Assembly (NCBI RefSeq): GCF_002980595.1
Contig: NZ_PVLQ01000064.1
Location: forward strand, 62,001-126,000
Direction of reading: 5' to 3'
From: Malikia granosa
Lineage (GTDB): Bacteria; Pseudomonadota; Gammaproteobacteria; Burkholderiales; Burkholderiaceae_C
Length of the DNA stretch: 64,000 nt
Positions 48,104 through 57,619 of this stretch are shown in pieces. Under the pieces are notes generated by a model that was not told the origin of the DNA, ran no database searches, and saw only the letters and a program-made list of their open reading frames with translations. A program made the translations under genes and the position numbers. Each line of letters opens with the position of its first letter. The first letter of the stretch is position 1.

Positions 48104-48398
48104 CCCGTCACGGGTTCAGCCGGTCAGGATCTTGCATGGCGTGGATGGGCTGGTGAAACGAAGTCTTGCCGGCTGGGTGTCCGCTGACGGGACCGAACCC
48201 GCAGCGGCGAGACCCGGCGCCAGGCGCTGTGCATGATAAACCGCAATTTGATGCCGATCGTGACAGGCGCACGCCATACCTGCCGGGTCCGTCGCGATGA
48301 TGTGACCGGTTCTGCTCCCGATTGCCCGCGGCACGCGCAAGGCCTTGTTTGTTTCCTACAATCATCATCTCTTGCAACCTTCAACCTAGGACGCCTCT

Positions 48399-48980
48399 AT
48401 GGAACACACCCTGCCCGCACTGCCCTACGCGATCGACGCCCTGGCCCCCCATTACAGCCAGGAAACCCTGGAGTTCCACCATGGCAAGCACCACAATGCC
48501 TACGTGGTCAACCTGAACAACCTGCAAAAGGGCACCGAGTTCGAGAACATGGACCTCGAGTCCATCGTCAAGGCCTCCAGCGGCGGCATCTACAACAACG
48601 CGGCCCAGATCTGGAACCACACCTTCTTCTGGAACTGCATGAAGCCCAACGGCGGCGGCGAGCCGACCGGCGCGCTGGCCGATGCCATCAACGCCAAGTG
48701 GGGCAGCTATGCCGCCTTCAAGGAAGCCTTCGTCAAGTCGGCCGTCGGCAACTTCGGTTCCGGCTGGACCTGGCTGGTCAAGAAGGCCGACGGCTCGGTC
48801 GACATCGTCAACACTGGTGCCGCCGGCACCCCGCTGACCACCGAAGACAAGGCCCTGCTGACGGTCGACGTCTGGGAGCACGCCTACTACATCGACTACC
48901 GCAACCTGCGTCCGAAGTTCGTCGAGACCTTCCTCGACAAGCTGGTCAACTGGTCGTTCGCCGAAGCCAACTTCGCCTGA
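48399..48980 (+). CDS. sodB: Superoxide dismutase, Fe type
   Basis: A 193-residue cytoplasmic iron superoxide dismutase converting superoxide to hydrogen peroxide and oxygen. Metal ligands are in [13 protein letters not shown] (His27), WNHTFFWN (His74) and [13 protein letters not shown] (Asp157, His161). The spacing matches the E. coli enzyme with an offset of one. I favour iron over manganese by overall similarity to SodB. AGGA lies about eight bases before the ATG. A hairpin terminator follows. Confidence 0.96.
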   Translation: MEHTLPALPYAIDALAPHYSQETLEFHHGKHHNAYVVNLNNLQKGTEFENMDLESIVKASSGGIYNNAAQIWNHTFFWNCMKPNGGGEPTGALADAINAKWGSYAAFKEAFVKSAVGNFGSGWTWLVKKADGSVDIVNTGAAGTPLTTEDKALLTVDVWEHAYYIDYRNLRPKFVETFLDKLVNWSFAEANFA

Positions 48981-49025
48981 TTGCGCCCGAGCGCCAGCGT
49001 GCCCGCCTCGGGCACGTCCAGCCGA

Positions 49026-49068
49026 CAGGAAACCCGCAGCCCGCCTGGCCTGCGGGTTTCCTGTTTTT
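49026..49068 (+). terminator. Intrinsic terminator after sodB
   Basis: 14-bp perfect stem, 49026-49039 with 50-63 of the same hundred (49050-49063), a 10-base loop and TTTTT at 49064-49068. Strong forward terminator between sodB and the converging DUF192 gene. Confidence 0.88.
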
Positions 49069-49117
49069 CGGCCCTGCTGCCGGGGCGTGACCTGAATGCC
49101 CAGCCCCCGGGCCGCGA

Positions 49118-49672
49118 TCAGGGTTGGCCGGGCCTGAACGGCGCACCGCCGAGCTTGAAGCCGGCCTGGATGCCGCGCTTGGCGAACCAGCCCTGCTGCA
49201 TCTCGAGCACGAAGCGCACCGGCTGGGTCGAGCAGTGGTTGGCCTCGCTCCTGGGCTGCATGTCGGCCAGGTTGATGATGGTGCCGTCATCGGCGACGAA
49301 GGCAGCCGTCAGCGGCAGCAGGGTGTTCTTCATCCAGAAGCATTGCACCGCCGGCTGCTCGAAGACGAACAGCATGCCTTCGTTGGCCGGCATCTGCTGG
49401 CGCCACATCAGGCCCAGGCTGCGCTGCGGGTTGGTCAGCGCGAGCTGCGCGTCGATCAGGTGCATGCCGGCCTGCAGGCGGGTGCGTTGCAGGCCGGTCT
49501 GAGGCAATCCGCCTTGCGGGGATTCGGCCTGCGCCGGCAGCAGCGCGGCTGCGCCCCAGGCCAGCGTCATGCCGAGCAGGCAGCGGCGTGCCAGGCGCAC
49601 GCGCGCCGGCTGGGTGGGACGGGTCCCGGCGGGCCGGGCAGGGGAGGGCTGGAGGTCGTTGCACTGGCTCAT
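49118..49672 (-). CDS. DUF192 family exported protein
   Basis: A 184-residue protein with an N-terminal hydrophobic signal-like segment (RRCLLGMTLAWGAAALLPAQA, after an Arg/Pro-rich region) and a DUF192 domain (PF02643), function unknown. Domain hallmarks are RSLGLMWRQQMPANEGMLFVF, CFWMKNTLLPLTAAFVADDGTI and FVLEMQQGWFAKRGIQAG. The signal region suggests secretion to the periplasm. It converges with sodB (137 bp between) and diverges from icd. Confidence 0.88.
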   Translation of the reverse strand: MSQCNDLQPSPARPAGTRPTQPARVRLARRCLLGMTLAWGAAALLPAQAESPQGGLPQTGLQRTRLQAGMHLIDAQLALTNPQRSLGLMWRQQMPANEGMLFVFEQPAVQCFWMKNTLLPLTAAFVADDGTIINLADMQPRSEANHCSTQPVRFVLEMQQGWFAKRGIQAGFKLGGAPFRPGQP

Positions 49673-49776
49673 GGTGGGTCGATCTTACCGTCGTGCCGCC
49701 TGCTTGCCGACCGGCGGCACGGGCCTGGCTGGCCGGGAAAATCGGTCTCCGCCACTCTTATATAAGATGCAAGACA

Positions 49777-49804
49777 TTCACAAGGTGGAATTTGTCGCTA
49801 GAAT
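49777..49804 (+). promoter_or_regulatory. Candidate sigma-70 promoter of icd
   Basis: TTCACA (49777-49782) and TAGAAT (49799-49804), spacer 16. Each box matches consensus at five of six positions. The predicted start gives an untranslated leader of about 95 bases before the icd ATG at 49908; no riboswitch-like structure is evident in it. Confidence 0.5.
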
Positions 49805-49907
49805 TTGAAATTGACTTCCCCTCGAAGCCCATGGCTTGGCCTGGCCTACCGGTCCGGCCTGCCTTCATCTGCTCTGAACCCTGAGCTCGCATCTGAAAGA
49901 GGACGAC

Positions 49908-52142
49908 ATGTCTGACAAATCCAAGATCATCTACACCCTGACCGACGAGGCACCGCGCCTGGCGACGGCGGCGTTCCTGCCCATCATCCGCACCTTCGCA
50001 GAACCTGCCGGCGTCGAAGTCGCTGAGGCAGACATCTCCGTGGCCAGCCGCATCCTGGGCGAGTTCCCGGACTTCCTGCGCGAGGAGCAGCGCGTCCCCA
50101 ACACCCTGGCCGATCTCGGCAAGAAGACGCTGCAGCCCGATGTCAACATCATCAAGCTGCCCAACATCAGCGCCTCGGTGGCCCAGCTGGTGACGGCGAT
50201 CAAGGAACTGCAGTCCAAGGGCTATGCCGTGCCCGATTTCCCGGAGCAGCCCAAGACCGACGAGGAGAAGTCGATCCGCGCCCGCTACAACAAGTGCCTG
50301 GGCTCGGCCGTCAACCCGGTGCTGCGCGAAGGCAACTCCGACCGCCGCGCGCCCAAGGCCGTCAAGGAATACGCACGCAAGCACCCGCACAGCATGGCCG
50401 AGTGGAGTCCGGCTTCGCGCACCCATGTCTCGCACATGCACGCGGGCGACTTCTACCACGGCGAAAAGTCCATGACGCTGGACCGCGCGCGCGACGTCAA
50501 GATGGAGCTGATCACCAAGTCCGGCCAGACCATCGTGCTGAAGGAAAAAGTCTCGCTGCTCGACCGTGAAGTGATCGACAGCATGTACATGAGCAAGAAG
50601 GCGCTGCTGGCCTTCTACGAGAAGGAGATCGAGGACGCGCGCAAGACCGGCGTGATGTTCTCGCTGCACGTCAAGGCCACCATGATGAAGGTCTCGCACC
50701 CGATCGTGTTCGGCCACTGCGTCAAGATCTTCTACAAGGAAGCGTTCGAGAAGCACGGCAAGCTGTTCGACGAGCTCGGCGTCAACGTCAACAACGGCAT
50801 GGTCGATCTGTACAACAAGATCGCCACCCTGCCGCAGAGCCTGCAGGACGAGGTCAAGCGCGACCTGCACGCCTGCCACGAGCACCGCCCCGAGCTGGCC
50901 ATGGTCGACTCGGCCAAGGGCATCACCAACTTCCACTCGCCCAACGACATCATCGTCGACGCCTCGATGCCCGCGATGATCCGCAACGGCGGCAAGATGT
51001 GGGGTGCCGACGGCCGCCTGAAGGACGTCAAGGCCGTGATGCCCGAGTCGACCTTCGCCCGCATCTACCAGGAGATGATCAACTTCTGCAAGTGGCATGG
51101 CGCCTTCGACCCGAAGACCATGGGCACCGTGCCCAACGTCGGCCTGATGGCCCAGCAGGCCGAGGAATACGGCTCGCACGACAAGACCTTCGAGATCCCC
51201 GAAGACGGCGTGGCCAACATCACCGACATCAACACCGGTGAAGTGCTGATGAGCCAGAACGTTGAGCAGGGCGACATCTGGCGCATGTGCCAGGTCAAGG
51301 ACGCCGCGATCCGCGACTGGGTCAAGCTGGCCGTCAACCGCGCACGCAACTCCGGCATGCCGGTCGTGTTCTGGCTCGACAGCTACCGTCCGCACGAGGC
51401 GCAGCTGATCACCAAGGTCAAGATGTACCTGCACGAGCACGACACCACGGGCCTGGACATCCAGATCATGAGCCAGGTGCGCGCGATGCGCTACACCCTG
51501 GAGCGCGTGATCCGCGGCCAGGACACCATCAGCGCCACCGGCAACATCCTGCGCGACTACCTGACCGACCTGTTCCCGATCATGGAACTCGGCACCAGCG
51601 CCAAGATGCTGTCCATCGTTCCGCTGATGGCCGGCGGCGGCATGTACGAGACCGGTGCCGGCGGCTCGGCGCCGAAGCATGTGCAGCAGCTGGTCGAGGA
51701 AAACCACCTGCGCTGGGATTCGCTCGGCGAGTTCCTGGCGCTGGCGGTCTCGCTCGAGGAGCAGGGCATCAAGGACGGCAACGCCAAGGCCAAGATCGTG
51801 GCCAAGGCGCTCGACGCCGCCACCGGCAAGCTGCTCGACAACAGCAAGGGCCCGTCGCCCAAGACCGGTCAGCTCGACAACCGCGGCAGCCAGTTCTACC
51901 TGTCCATGTACTGGGCCCAGGAGCTGGCCGCCCAGACCGAGGACGCCGGACTGGCCGCCACCTTCGCTCCGCTGGCCAAGGCGCTGGCCGAGAACGAGGC
52001 CAAGATCGTCGACGAGCTCAACGCGGTCCAGGGTCAGCCGGTCGACATCGGCGGCTACTACCTGCCCGACACGGCCAAGCTCGACGCCGTGATGCGCCCG
52101 AGCGCGACCTTCAACGCCGCGCTGGAACTGGTCAAGGCCTGA
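49908..52142 (+). CDS. icd: Isocitrate dehydrogenase, NADP-dependent, monomeric type
   Basis: A 744-residue monomeric (type II) isocitrate dehydrogenase of the TCA cycle: isocitrate + NADP+ gives 2-oxoglutarate + CO2 + NADPH. The length (about 740) and blocks such as [42 protein letters not shown] (in part), [18 protein letters not shown] and [15 protein letters not shown] separate it clearly from the dimeric Icd. AAGAGGA precedes the ATG. A strong terminator follows. Confidence 0.96.
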   Translation: MSDKSKIIYTLTDEAPRLATAAFLPIIRTFAEPAGVEVAEADISVASRILGEFPDFLREEQRVPNTLADLGKKTLQPDVNIIKLPNISASVAQLVTAIKELQSKGYAVPDFPEQPKTDEEKSIRARYNKCLGSAVNPVLREGNSDRRAPKAVKEYARKHPHSMAEWSPASRTHVSHMHAGDFYHGEKSMTLDRARDVKMELITKSGQTIVLKEKVSLLDREVIDSMYMSKKALLAFYEKEIEDARKTGVMFSLHVKATMMKVSHPIVFGHCVKIFYKEAFEKHGKLFDELGVNVNNGMVDLYNKIATLPQSLQDEVKRDLHACHEHRPELAMVDSAKGITNFHSPNDIIVDASMPAMIRNGGKMWGADGRLKDVKAVMPESTFARIYQEMINFCKWHGAFDPKTMGTVPNVGLMAQQAEEYGSHDKTFEIPEDGVANITDINTGEVLMSQNVEQGDIWRMCQVKDAAIRDWVKLAVNRARNSGMPVVFWLDSYRPHEAQLITKVKMYLHEHDTTGLDIQIMSQVRAMRYTLERVIRGQDTISATGNILRDYLTDLFPIMELGTSAKMLSIVPLMAGGGMYETGAGGSAPKHVQQLVEENHLRWDSLGEFLALAVSLEEQGIKDGNAKAKIVAKALDAATGKLLDNSKGPSPKTGQLDNRGSQFYLSMYWAQELAAQTEDAGLAATFAPLAKALAENEAKIVDELNAVQGQPVDIGGYYLPDTAKLDAVMRPSATFNAALELVKA

Positions 52143-52185
52143 TTCCTGTCCGCCTGCGGCTGGCCTGGCGCCAGTCGCTAGAATG

Positions 52186-52220
52186 AAAAAACCGGCCTCT
52201 GGAGAGAGCGCCGGTTTTTT
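52186..52220 (+). terminator. Intrinsic terminator after icd
   Basis: Stem AAAAAACCGGC (52186-52196) with GCCGGTTTTTT (52210-52220); the loop of 13 bases includes CTCT and AGAG. Good U tract on the forward strand. Confidence 0.85.
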
Positions 52221-52304
52221 CATGCCCGAGCGACATTGCAGCAATGTCGCAAGGCCCCGCTACAGTCTGTCTCCAGACGATCCCGCCCGACCCGGGCCGA
52301 CTGC

Positions 52305-54911
52305 ATGAAACTGGTTCCCGACGAAAAGACCCTGCCACGCCTGCACCTGGTCGGCACGCTCGCGATCGTGCTGCTGCTGGTGCTGCTGCTCGCCGGTCTG
52401 TTTGCCTGGCAGGGCTGGCGCTCGCACCGCCAGGCGCTGCACAACATCGAGCACGCGGCCCAGCTGCAGATCCAGGCTCGACTCGCGGCCGAGATGGACA
52501 GCGTGCTGGGCGTCATCGACTTCACGCGCGAGCAGACCGAGGCCGCGTTCAGGCGCAGCCTGGTCGACCAGGTCGATGCGGCCTTCGGCGTGATCGAGGC
52601 CCTCCATGCGCGCGAGTCGACCCGCCGCTCCGCGCCCGAGGTCCAGCGCCTGATCCTGGAGACCTTGCGCCCGGTCCGCTTCTTCGAGGGGCGTGGCTAT
52701 TATTTCGTCAACGACATGCAGGGCCGCATCCGCCTGCTGCCGAACTCGCCCGAGCGCGAGGGCCTGCTCGAGCACGACAACCGCGACGACAAGGGCCAGC
52801 CCATCATGGGCCGCCTGATCGAGGCAGCGCGCCAGCCGCCCGGTCAGGGCTGGGCACGCTACCGCTGGTATCCGCTCGGCCAGCCGAGCCAGATGAAGGA
52901 CAAGCTGTCCTATGTGCGCCATTTCGCTCCCTACGACTGGCTGATCGGCACTGGCGACTACCTCGAATACTGGCAGGATTACCGGCGCCAGGAAGCGCTC
53001 GAGCGCCTGCGTTCGACCCGCTTCGGCCGCAACGGCTATGTCGCGGTTGCCAGCTTCGAGGGCAAGACCCTGATCCTGCCCTCGACGCCCGACTTCGAGG
53101 GCCGGCATTATTCGGAGCTGCCGAGCCAGCAGGCCGAAGTGGTCGAGCGGATCATCGCCCTGGCCCGCGCCGGTGGCGGCTTCCTGAGCTACGACTGGAC
53201 CGACCCTGCCAACGGCCAGCTCCGGCGCAAGACCGCCCTGGTCAAGGGCTATACCCCCTGGGGCTGGGTGCTGACGGTCACGATGTTCGACGACGAGCTG
53301 ATGGCGCCGGTGGCGCGCGAACTCGCGCAGCAGCAGCTGCTCGGCCGCGAGCAGCTGCTGGGCCTGCTCTATGTGCTGCTGGCGACCGGCCTGCTGGCGG
53401 TCACCGGCTCGCTGCTGTTCTCACGCTGGTCCGGCCGGCTGTTCCGCGACTATCACCAGCGCAACCTCGAGCAGCAGCAGGCGCTGCGCGAGGGCGAGCT
53501 CAAGCTGCGCACCATCCTCGACAGCATCGACGCCGCGATCTTCATCAAGGGCACCGATTTCCGCTACCGCTATGCCAACCGCAAGGCCTGCGAGGACCTG
53601 GGGCGTCCCCTGTGCGACATCGTGGGGCGCGAGGATGCCGAGCTGGTCGAGCCGGCCCAGGCCAGGCAGGTCAGGGCCAGCGACCAGCTCGTGTTCGCAC
53701 AGGGCGAGCGCGTCGAGAGCGAGTGGGTGCATGAAATCGGCGGTCGCCTGCTGGCTCGAGCGACGGTCAAGCTGCCGCTGCGCGATGTCAACGGCTCGAT
53801 CTATGCGCTGTGCGGCGTCGCGACCGACATCAGCGAGCGCAAGCGGGTCGAGGCCGTGCTGGCGCAGGCGCGCGACGCCGCCGAGGCGGCCAACCGTGCC
53901 AAGTCCGACTTCCTGTCCAATGTCAGCCACGAGCTGCGCACCCCGCTCAATGCCATCCTGGGCATGCTGCACCTGGCGGCCCAGTCCGCGCTGTCGCCCC
54001 AGCAGCAGGGCTATCTGCAGCAGGCCCAGCGCTCGGGCCGCCAGCTGCACGACATCATCGTCGACATGCTCGACTACGCCAGCCTGGACCGAGGCCGCTT
54101 GCAGCTGCAGTCCAGTGCCTTCGTGCTCGGCGAATGGCTGGGCCTGCTGGCCTTGCGCACCGCGGGCGATGCGGCGGCCAAGGGCCTGGACTTTGCCTTC
54201 GGCATCGATGCCGGCGTGCCGGTCCAGCTGGTCGGCGATCCCCAGCGCCTGGGCCAGGCGCTGCAGCATTACCTGGGCAATGCGATCAAGTTCACCGAGC
54301 GCGGTTCGATCGCGCTGCAGGTCAGCCTGTGCCAGCTCGACCCCGAGGCCGTGCAACTGCGCTTCGCGGTCAGCGATACCGGCATCGGCCTCGACGAGCC
54401 GCAGCGCGAGCGCCTGTTCCGGCATTTCGAGCCGGGCGATGCCTCGACGACCCGCCGCCATGGCGGCGCCGGCCTGGGCCTGGTGCTGGTCAAGCAGCTC
54501 GCCGCGCTGATGGGAGGCGAGGTCGGCTGCGACAGCCAGCCCGGCCGGGGCTCGACCTTCTGGTTGACGGTCTGGCTCGGGCTGGCCGATAGCCAGGGCG
54601 GCGGCGGTCTCGAGGCGGCTTGTCGCTGGCAGCAGCAGTCGCCAGCGCTTGAAGCTGCCGAGGCGGTGGAACGGGCCGAAACGCGCGCCGAGCCCGCTGG
54701 CACGGCCCAGCCCGCGGACGACGCGCAATGGCCGCCGCTGCGCGAACGCCTGCTCGAGCTGCTGCGCCACGACGATGTCGACAGCCTGTTGCTGTTCGAG
54801 CAGCAGGAGGCCTTGCTGCGCGCCGTCCTGGGCCCGGACTTCCGAGCCTTGGCCCATGCGATGCGCCAGTACGATTTTCCCGCGGCGCTCGAACTGCTGC
54901 AGCGCCGCTAG
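52305..54911 (+). CDS. Membrane sensor histidine kinase (Cache-PAS-HisKA-HATPase)
   Basis: An 868-residue kinase. Helix 1 (LHLVGTLAIVLLLVLLLAGLF) and helix 2 (about residues 350-373) bracket a large periplasmic sensor with two Cache-like modules (FFEGRGYYFVNDMQGRIRLLP; GRNGYVAVASFEGKTL). Then come PAS (LRTILDSIDAAIFIKGTDFRYRYANRKA), HisKA with phospho-acceptor His542 in SNVSHELRTPLNAI, and HATPase with NAIKF, DTGIGLDE and GGAGLGL. The last 60 residues match the tail that follows receiver domains in hybrid kinases, yet no receiver is present. No response regulator is adjacent. The ATG at 52305 is chosen because the upstream frame crosses the terminator. Confidence 0.88.
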   Translation: MKLVPDEKTLPRLHLVGTLAIVLLLVLLLAGLFAWQGWRSHRQALHNIEHAAQLQIQARLAAEMDSVLGVIDFTREQTEAAFRRSLVDQVDAAFGVIEALHARESTRRSAPEVQRLILETLRPVRFFEGRGYYFVNDMQGRIRLLPNSPEREGLLEHDNRDDKGQPIMGRLIEAARQPPGQGWARYRWYPLGQPSQMKDKLSYVRHFAPYDWLIGTGDYLEYWQDYRRQEALERLRSTRFGRNGYVAVASFEGKTLILPSTPDFEGRHYSELPSQQAEVVERIIALARAGGGFLSYDWTDPANGQLRRKTALVKGYTPWGWVLTVTMFDDELMAPVARELAQQQLLGREQLLGLLYVLLATGLLAVTGSLLFSRWSGRLFRDYHQRNLEQQQALREGELKLRTILDSIDAAIFIKGTDFRYRYANRKACEDLGRPLCDIVGREDAELVEPAQARQVRASDQLVFAQGERVESEWVHEIGGRLLARATVKLPLRDVNGSIYALCGVATDISERKRVEAVLAQARDAAEAANRAKSDFLSNVSHELRTPLNAILGMLHLAAQSALSPQQQGYLQQAQRSGRQLHDIIVDMLDYASLDRGRLQLQSSAFVLGEWLGLLALRTAGDAAAKGLDFAFGIDAGVPVQLVGDPQRLGQALQHYLGNAIKFTERGSIALQVSLCQLDPEAVQLRFAVSDTGIGLDEPQRERLFRHFEPGDASTTRRHGGAGLGLVLVKQLAALMGGEVGCDSQPGRGSTFWLTVWLGLADSQGGGGLEAACRWQQQSPALEAAEAVERAETRAEPAGTAQPADDAQWPPLRERLLELLRHDDVDSLLLFEQQEALLRAVLGPDFRALAHAMRQYDFPAALELLQRR

Positions 54912-54980
54912 CTGGCCTGCGCGCCGGGGCGCTGTCCGCCACCGCTCGGCCCTGGTCGGTGCACAATGGCGCCTGGCCTC

Positions 54981-54986
54981 TAGAAT
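54981..54986 (+). promoter_or_regulatory. TAGAAT box directly before surE
   Basis: TAGAAT at 54981-54986, with the surE ATG only eight bases downstream. If it is the -10, the message would start at about the ATG and be nearly leaderless. A second -10-like element, CACAAT, lies at 54962-54967. No convincing -35 was found for either. Confidence 0.3.
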
Positions 54987-54994
54987 GACCGACG

Positions 54995-55837
54995 ATGAAA
55001 ATCCTCATTTGCAACGACGACGGCTACCAGGCCCCTGGAATCAATGCCCTCTACCAGGCCCTGGCCGACTTGGGCCAGGTCGAGGTGGTTGCGCCCGAGC
55101 AGAACAACAGCGCCAAGTCCAATGCCCTGACCTTGCACACGCCGCTCTATGTGCACCGGGCCGACAACGGCTTTCGCTATGTCAACGGCACCCCGGCCGA
55201 CTGCGTGCACATCGCGCTGACCGGCTTGCTCGGCTACCGCCCGGACCTGGTGGTCTCGGGCATCAACAACGGCGCCAACATGGGCGACGACACCATCTAC
55301 TCGGGCACGGTCGGCGCCGCGATGGAAGGCTATCTGTTCGGCGTGCCGGCGATCGCCTTCTCGCAGGTCGAGCGCGGCTGGGCCCATCTCGAGGCCGCCG
55401 CCGAGCGCGCCCGCGAACTCGTGCAGACGCTCGAGCCCTCGATCATGGCGCTGAGCCAGCAGGCGCAGGCCCGCACCGGACCGGCAGGCCACGCGGGCCA
55501 GGCGCTCAAGCCCTGGCTGCTCAATGTCAACCTGCCCAACCTGCCGCGCGAGCAGATCAAGGGCTTCAAGGTGGTGCGCCTGGGTCGGCGTCATGCCGCC
55601 GAGCCCGTGATCCAGCAGCTCAACCCGCGCGGCGAAACCATGTACTGGATCGGCGCCGCCGGTCCGGCCATGGATGACAGCGAGGGCACCGACTTCCACG
55701 CCACCAGCGCGGGTTATGCCGCGCTGACGCCGCTGCAGATCGACCTGACCGACCATGCGCGCCTGCCTGACTGGGCCCAGACGGCTGTCGGGCTGTCGCG
55801 TCGCGAGCCGCCCCCACCGAGGGCCGACCGCCCATGA
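54995..55837 (+). CDS. surE: SurE, 5'/3'-nucleotidase (stationary-phase survival protein)
   Basis: A 280-residue metal-dependent nucleotidase/exopolyphosphatase. It has [15 protein letters not shown] (metal-binding Asp pair at residues 8-9), [31 protein letters not shown] and [27 protein letters not shown]. It dephosphorylates nucleoside monophosphates. It leads surE-pcm-nlpD-rlmD, and its stop overlaps the pcm start by ATGA. Confidence 0.96.
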   Translation: MKILICNDDGYQAPGINALYQALADLGQVEVVAPEQNNSAKSNALTLHTPLYVHRADNGFRYVNGTPADCVHIALTGLLGYRPDLVVSGINNGANMGDDTIYSGTVGAAMEGYLFGVPAIAFSQVERGWAHLEAAAERARELVQTLEPSIMALSQQAQARTGPAGHAGQALKPWLLNVNLPNLPREQIKGFKVVRLGRRHAAEPVIQQLNPRGETMYWIGAAGPAMDDSEGTDFHATSAGYAALTPLQIDLTDHARLPDWAQTAVGLSRREPPPPRADRP

Positions 55838-56673
55838 GCCCGGCGTCGCGCCGGTCCGCGGGCTTGCCGCTCGCTGCCGCACCGAGCCGGACCAGGCCGG
55901 GCTTTCCGGTCCGGCTGGCGGGCCTTGGCGCACCGGCCCCGGCTGTCCAGGCCGCCAGCTTGCCAGCCGGTCCGCTGGCCGCCGCCCTGCCTGGTTCCCG
56001 CTCCCTGGTACCCATGCCGTCCGGCCTCGGGCTGGATTCCAGCGCGGTGCGCCAGGCCATGGTCGCCCGCCTGGCCGCGCAAGGCCTGTCCGAGCCGGCC
56101 GCGCTGCAGGCGCTGGCAGCCGTCGAGCGCCACCGCTTCGTCGACTCCGCCCTGGTCAACCAGGCCTACGAGGACACCAGCCTGCCGATCGGTCTGGGCC
56201 AGACCATCTCCAAGCCCAGCGTGGTCGCACGCATGCTCGAGCTGCTGCTCCAGGGCCGCAGCCGCCCGCTGGGCCGGGTGCTCGAGATCGGCACCGGCTG
56301 CGGCTACCAGTCCGCCTTGCTCGCACGCCTGGCACGCGAGGTCTACAGCCTCGAGCGCCTGCGCGCGCTGCACGAGCAAGCGCGCGACAAGCTCAGGCCC
56401 TGGCGTCTGCACAATGTGCATCTGATACTGGGCGACGGCATGCTGGGCTATCCCAAGGGAGCGCCCTACGATGCCATCATTTCGGCCGCCGGCGGCGAGT
56501 CGGTGCCGCAGGCCTGGCTCGACCAGCTCGCCCTCGGTGGCAGGCTCGTCGCCCCCGTCGCGCTGGTGCCTGGCCGCCAGACCCTGGTCGTGATCGACAG
56601 GACCGAGCAGGGCTGTGTCCAGACCGTGCTGGAGGCCGTGCACTTTGTACCCCTAAAATCAGGGCTTGCCTGA
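55834..56673 (+). CDS. pcm: Protein-L-isoaspartate O-methyltransferase
   Basis: A 279-residue SAM-dependent methyltransferase that repairs isoaspartyl residues in aged proteins. The SAM motif is [16 protein letters not shown], preceded by the family substrate loop [15 protein letters not shown] and followed by [14 protein letters not shown]. The protein has an N-terminal extension of about 60 residues, rich in Ala/Pro/Gly, relative to the E. coli enzyme. The ATG at 55834 overlaps the surE stop; a later start (Met61, MPSGLGLD) would give the canonical length and cannot be excluded. Confidence 0.92.
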   Translation: MSPASRRSAGLPLAAAPSRTRPGFPVRLAGLGAPAPAVQAASLPAGPLAAALPGSRSLVPMPSGLGLDSSAVRQAMVARLAAQGLSEPAALQALAAVERHRFVDSALVNQAYEDTSLPIGLGQTISKPSVVARMLELLLQGRSRPLGRVLEIGTGCGYQSALLARLAREVYSLERLRALHEQARDKLRPWRLHNVHLILGDGMLGYPKGAPYDAIISAAGGESVPQAWLDQLALGGRLVAPVALVPGRQTLVVIDRTEQGCVQTVLEAVHFVPLKSGLA

Positions 56674-56715
56674 CCGCAAGGTCGGGCGCTTCTCATTTCT
56701 AGCAGAGGTTTTCCG

Positions 56716-57597
56716 ATGGAACGAATGGTTCCGCATTCCGGCGCATGGGCGCCGCATAGTGCTCGATTGCCACGCTGGTCCTTGTCGCTCGCCATGGCGG
56801 CCGGCCTGAGCCTGCTGGCGGCTTGCAGCACGACCAGCCTCGACGAGCCTGGACGTGCCCCGGTGACCGACCGCTCCAGCCGCGGCGCAGCGACGTCCGC
56901 CGCCGTCACGCCGCCGCCGGGCCAGGAGAACGCCGGCAAGCCGGGCTACTACACCGTGCGCCCGGGCGACACGCTGACGCGCATCGGTCTCGAGCAGGGC
57001 CAGAGCCCGCGCGACCTGGCGCGCTGGAACGCCCTCGAGAATCCGAACCTGATCGAGGTCGGCCAGGTCCTGCGCGTGGTGCCGCCTGGCAAGGAGCCGG
57101 CCGCGGCCAGCCCGGGCGTGACCGTCACGCCGGTGCCGGTGCCCGCTGCCGATTCGCGCGTCAAGCCCCGTGCCTTGAACGGCAAGGCCAGCGATGCCGC
57201 CAAACCCGTCGCGAGCCAGCCCGACGGGGAAGAGCTGAGCTTTGCCTGGCCGGTCAACGGCGCCTTGCTCGAGCGCTTCGACGAGGCGCGCAACAAGGGC
57301 GTCGACATCGCCGGCAAGGCCGGCGACCCGGTGCTGGCGGCCGCCGATGGGCGCGTGGTCTATGCTGGCGCCGGCCTGCGCGGCTACGGCAACCTCGTCA
57401 TCCTCAAGCACAACAATACCTACCTGACGGCCTACGCCCACAACCAGGCCTTGCTGGTCAAGGAGGATCAGACCGTGCGCCAGGGCCAGAAGATCGCCGA
57501 GATGGGCAGCAGCGACACCGATCGCGTCAAGCTGCACTTCGAGGTGCGCCGCCAGGGCAAGCCGGTCGATCCGCTCAAATTCCTGCCTTCCCGCTAA
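56716..57597 (+). CDS. nlpD: NlpD-like LysM/M23 lipoprotein
   Basis: A 293-residue outer-membrane lipoprotein that activates cell-wall amidase at the septum. It has a signal with LAAC lipobox (Cys37), one LysM domain ([16 protein letters not shown], about residues 78-121) and a C-terminal M23-type domain (about 180-292). The catalytic HxxxD is degenerate: NKGVDIAG has Asn for His, as in E. coli NlpD, so it is probably an activator and not an active endopeptidase. It lies in the surE-pcm-nlpD cluster, 42 bp after pcm. rlmD follows after 22 bp; rpoS, often next in this order, is absent. Confidence 0.93.
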   Translation: MERMVPHSGAWAPHSARLPRWSLSLAMAAGLSLLAACSTTSLDEPGRAPVTDRSSRGAATSAAVTPPPGQENAGKPGYYTVRPGDTLTRIGLEQGQSPRDLARWNALENPNLIEVGQVLRVVPPGKEPAAASPGVTVTPVPVPAADSRVKPRALNGKASDAAKPVASQPDGEELSFAWPVNGALLERFDEARNKGVDIAGKAGDPVLAAADGRVVYAGAGLRGYGNLVILKHNNTYLTAYAHNQALLVKEDQTVRQGQKIAEMGSSDTDRVKLHFEVRRQGKPVDPLKFLPSR

Positions 57598-57619
57598 ATC
57601 TCCCTGCCTCCCCCTGCTG

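Noticed and set aside
48345-48362. TTGTTT and TACAAT upstream of sodB as a promoter
   Set aside because: Only six bases separate the boxes; no -35 match exists at the proper distance from TACAAT.
56716-57597. NlpD-like protein as an active cell-wall endopeptidase
   Set aside because: The first metal-ligand His of the M23 motif is Asn (NKGVD), as in amidase activators.
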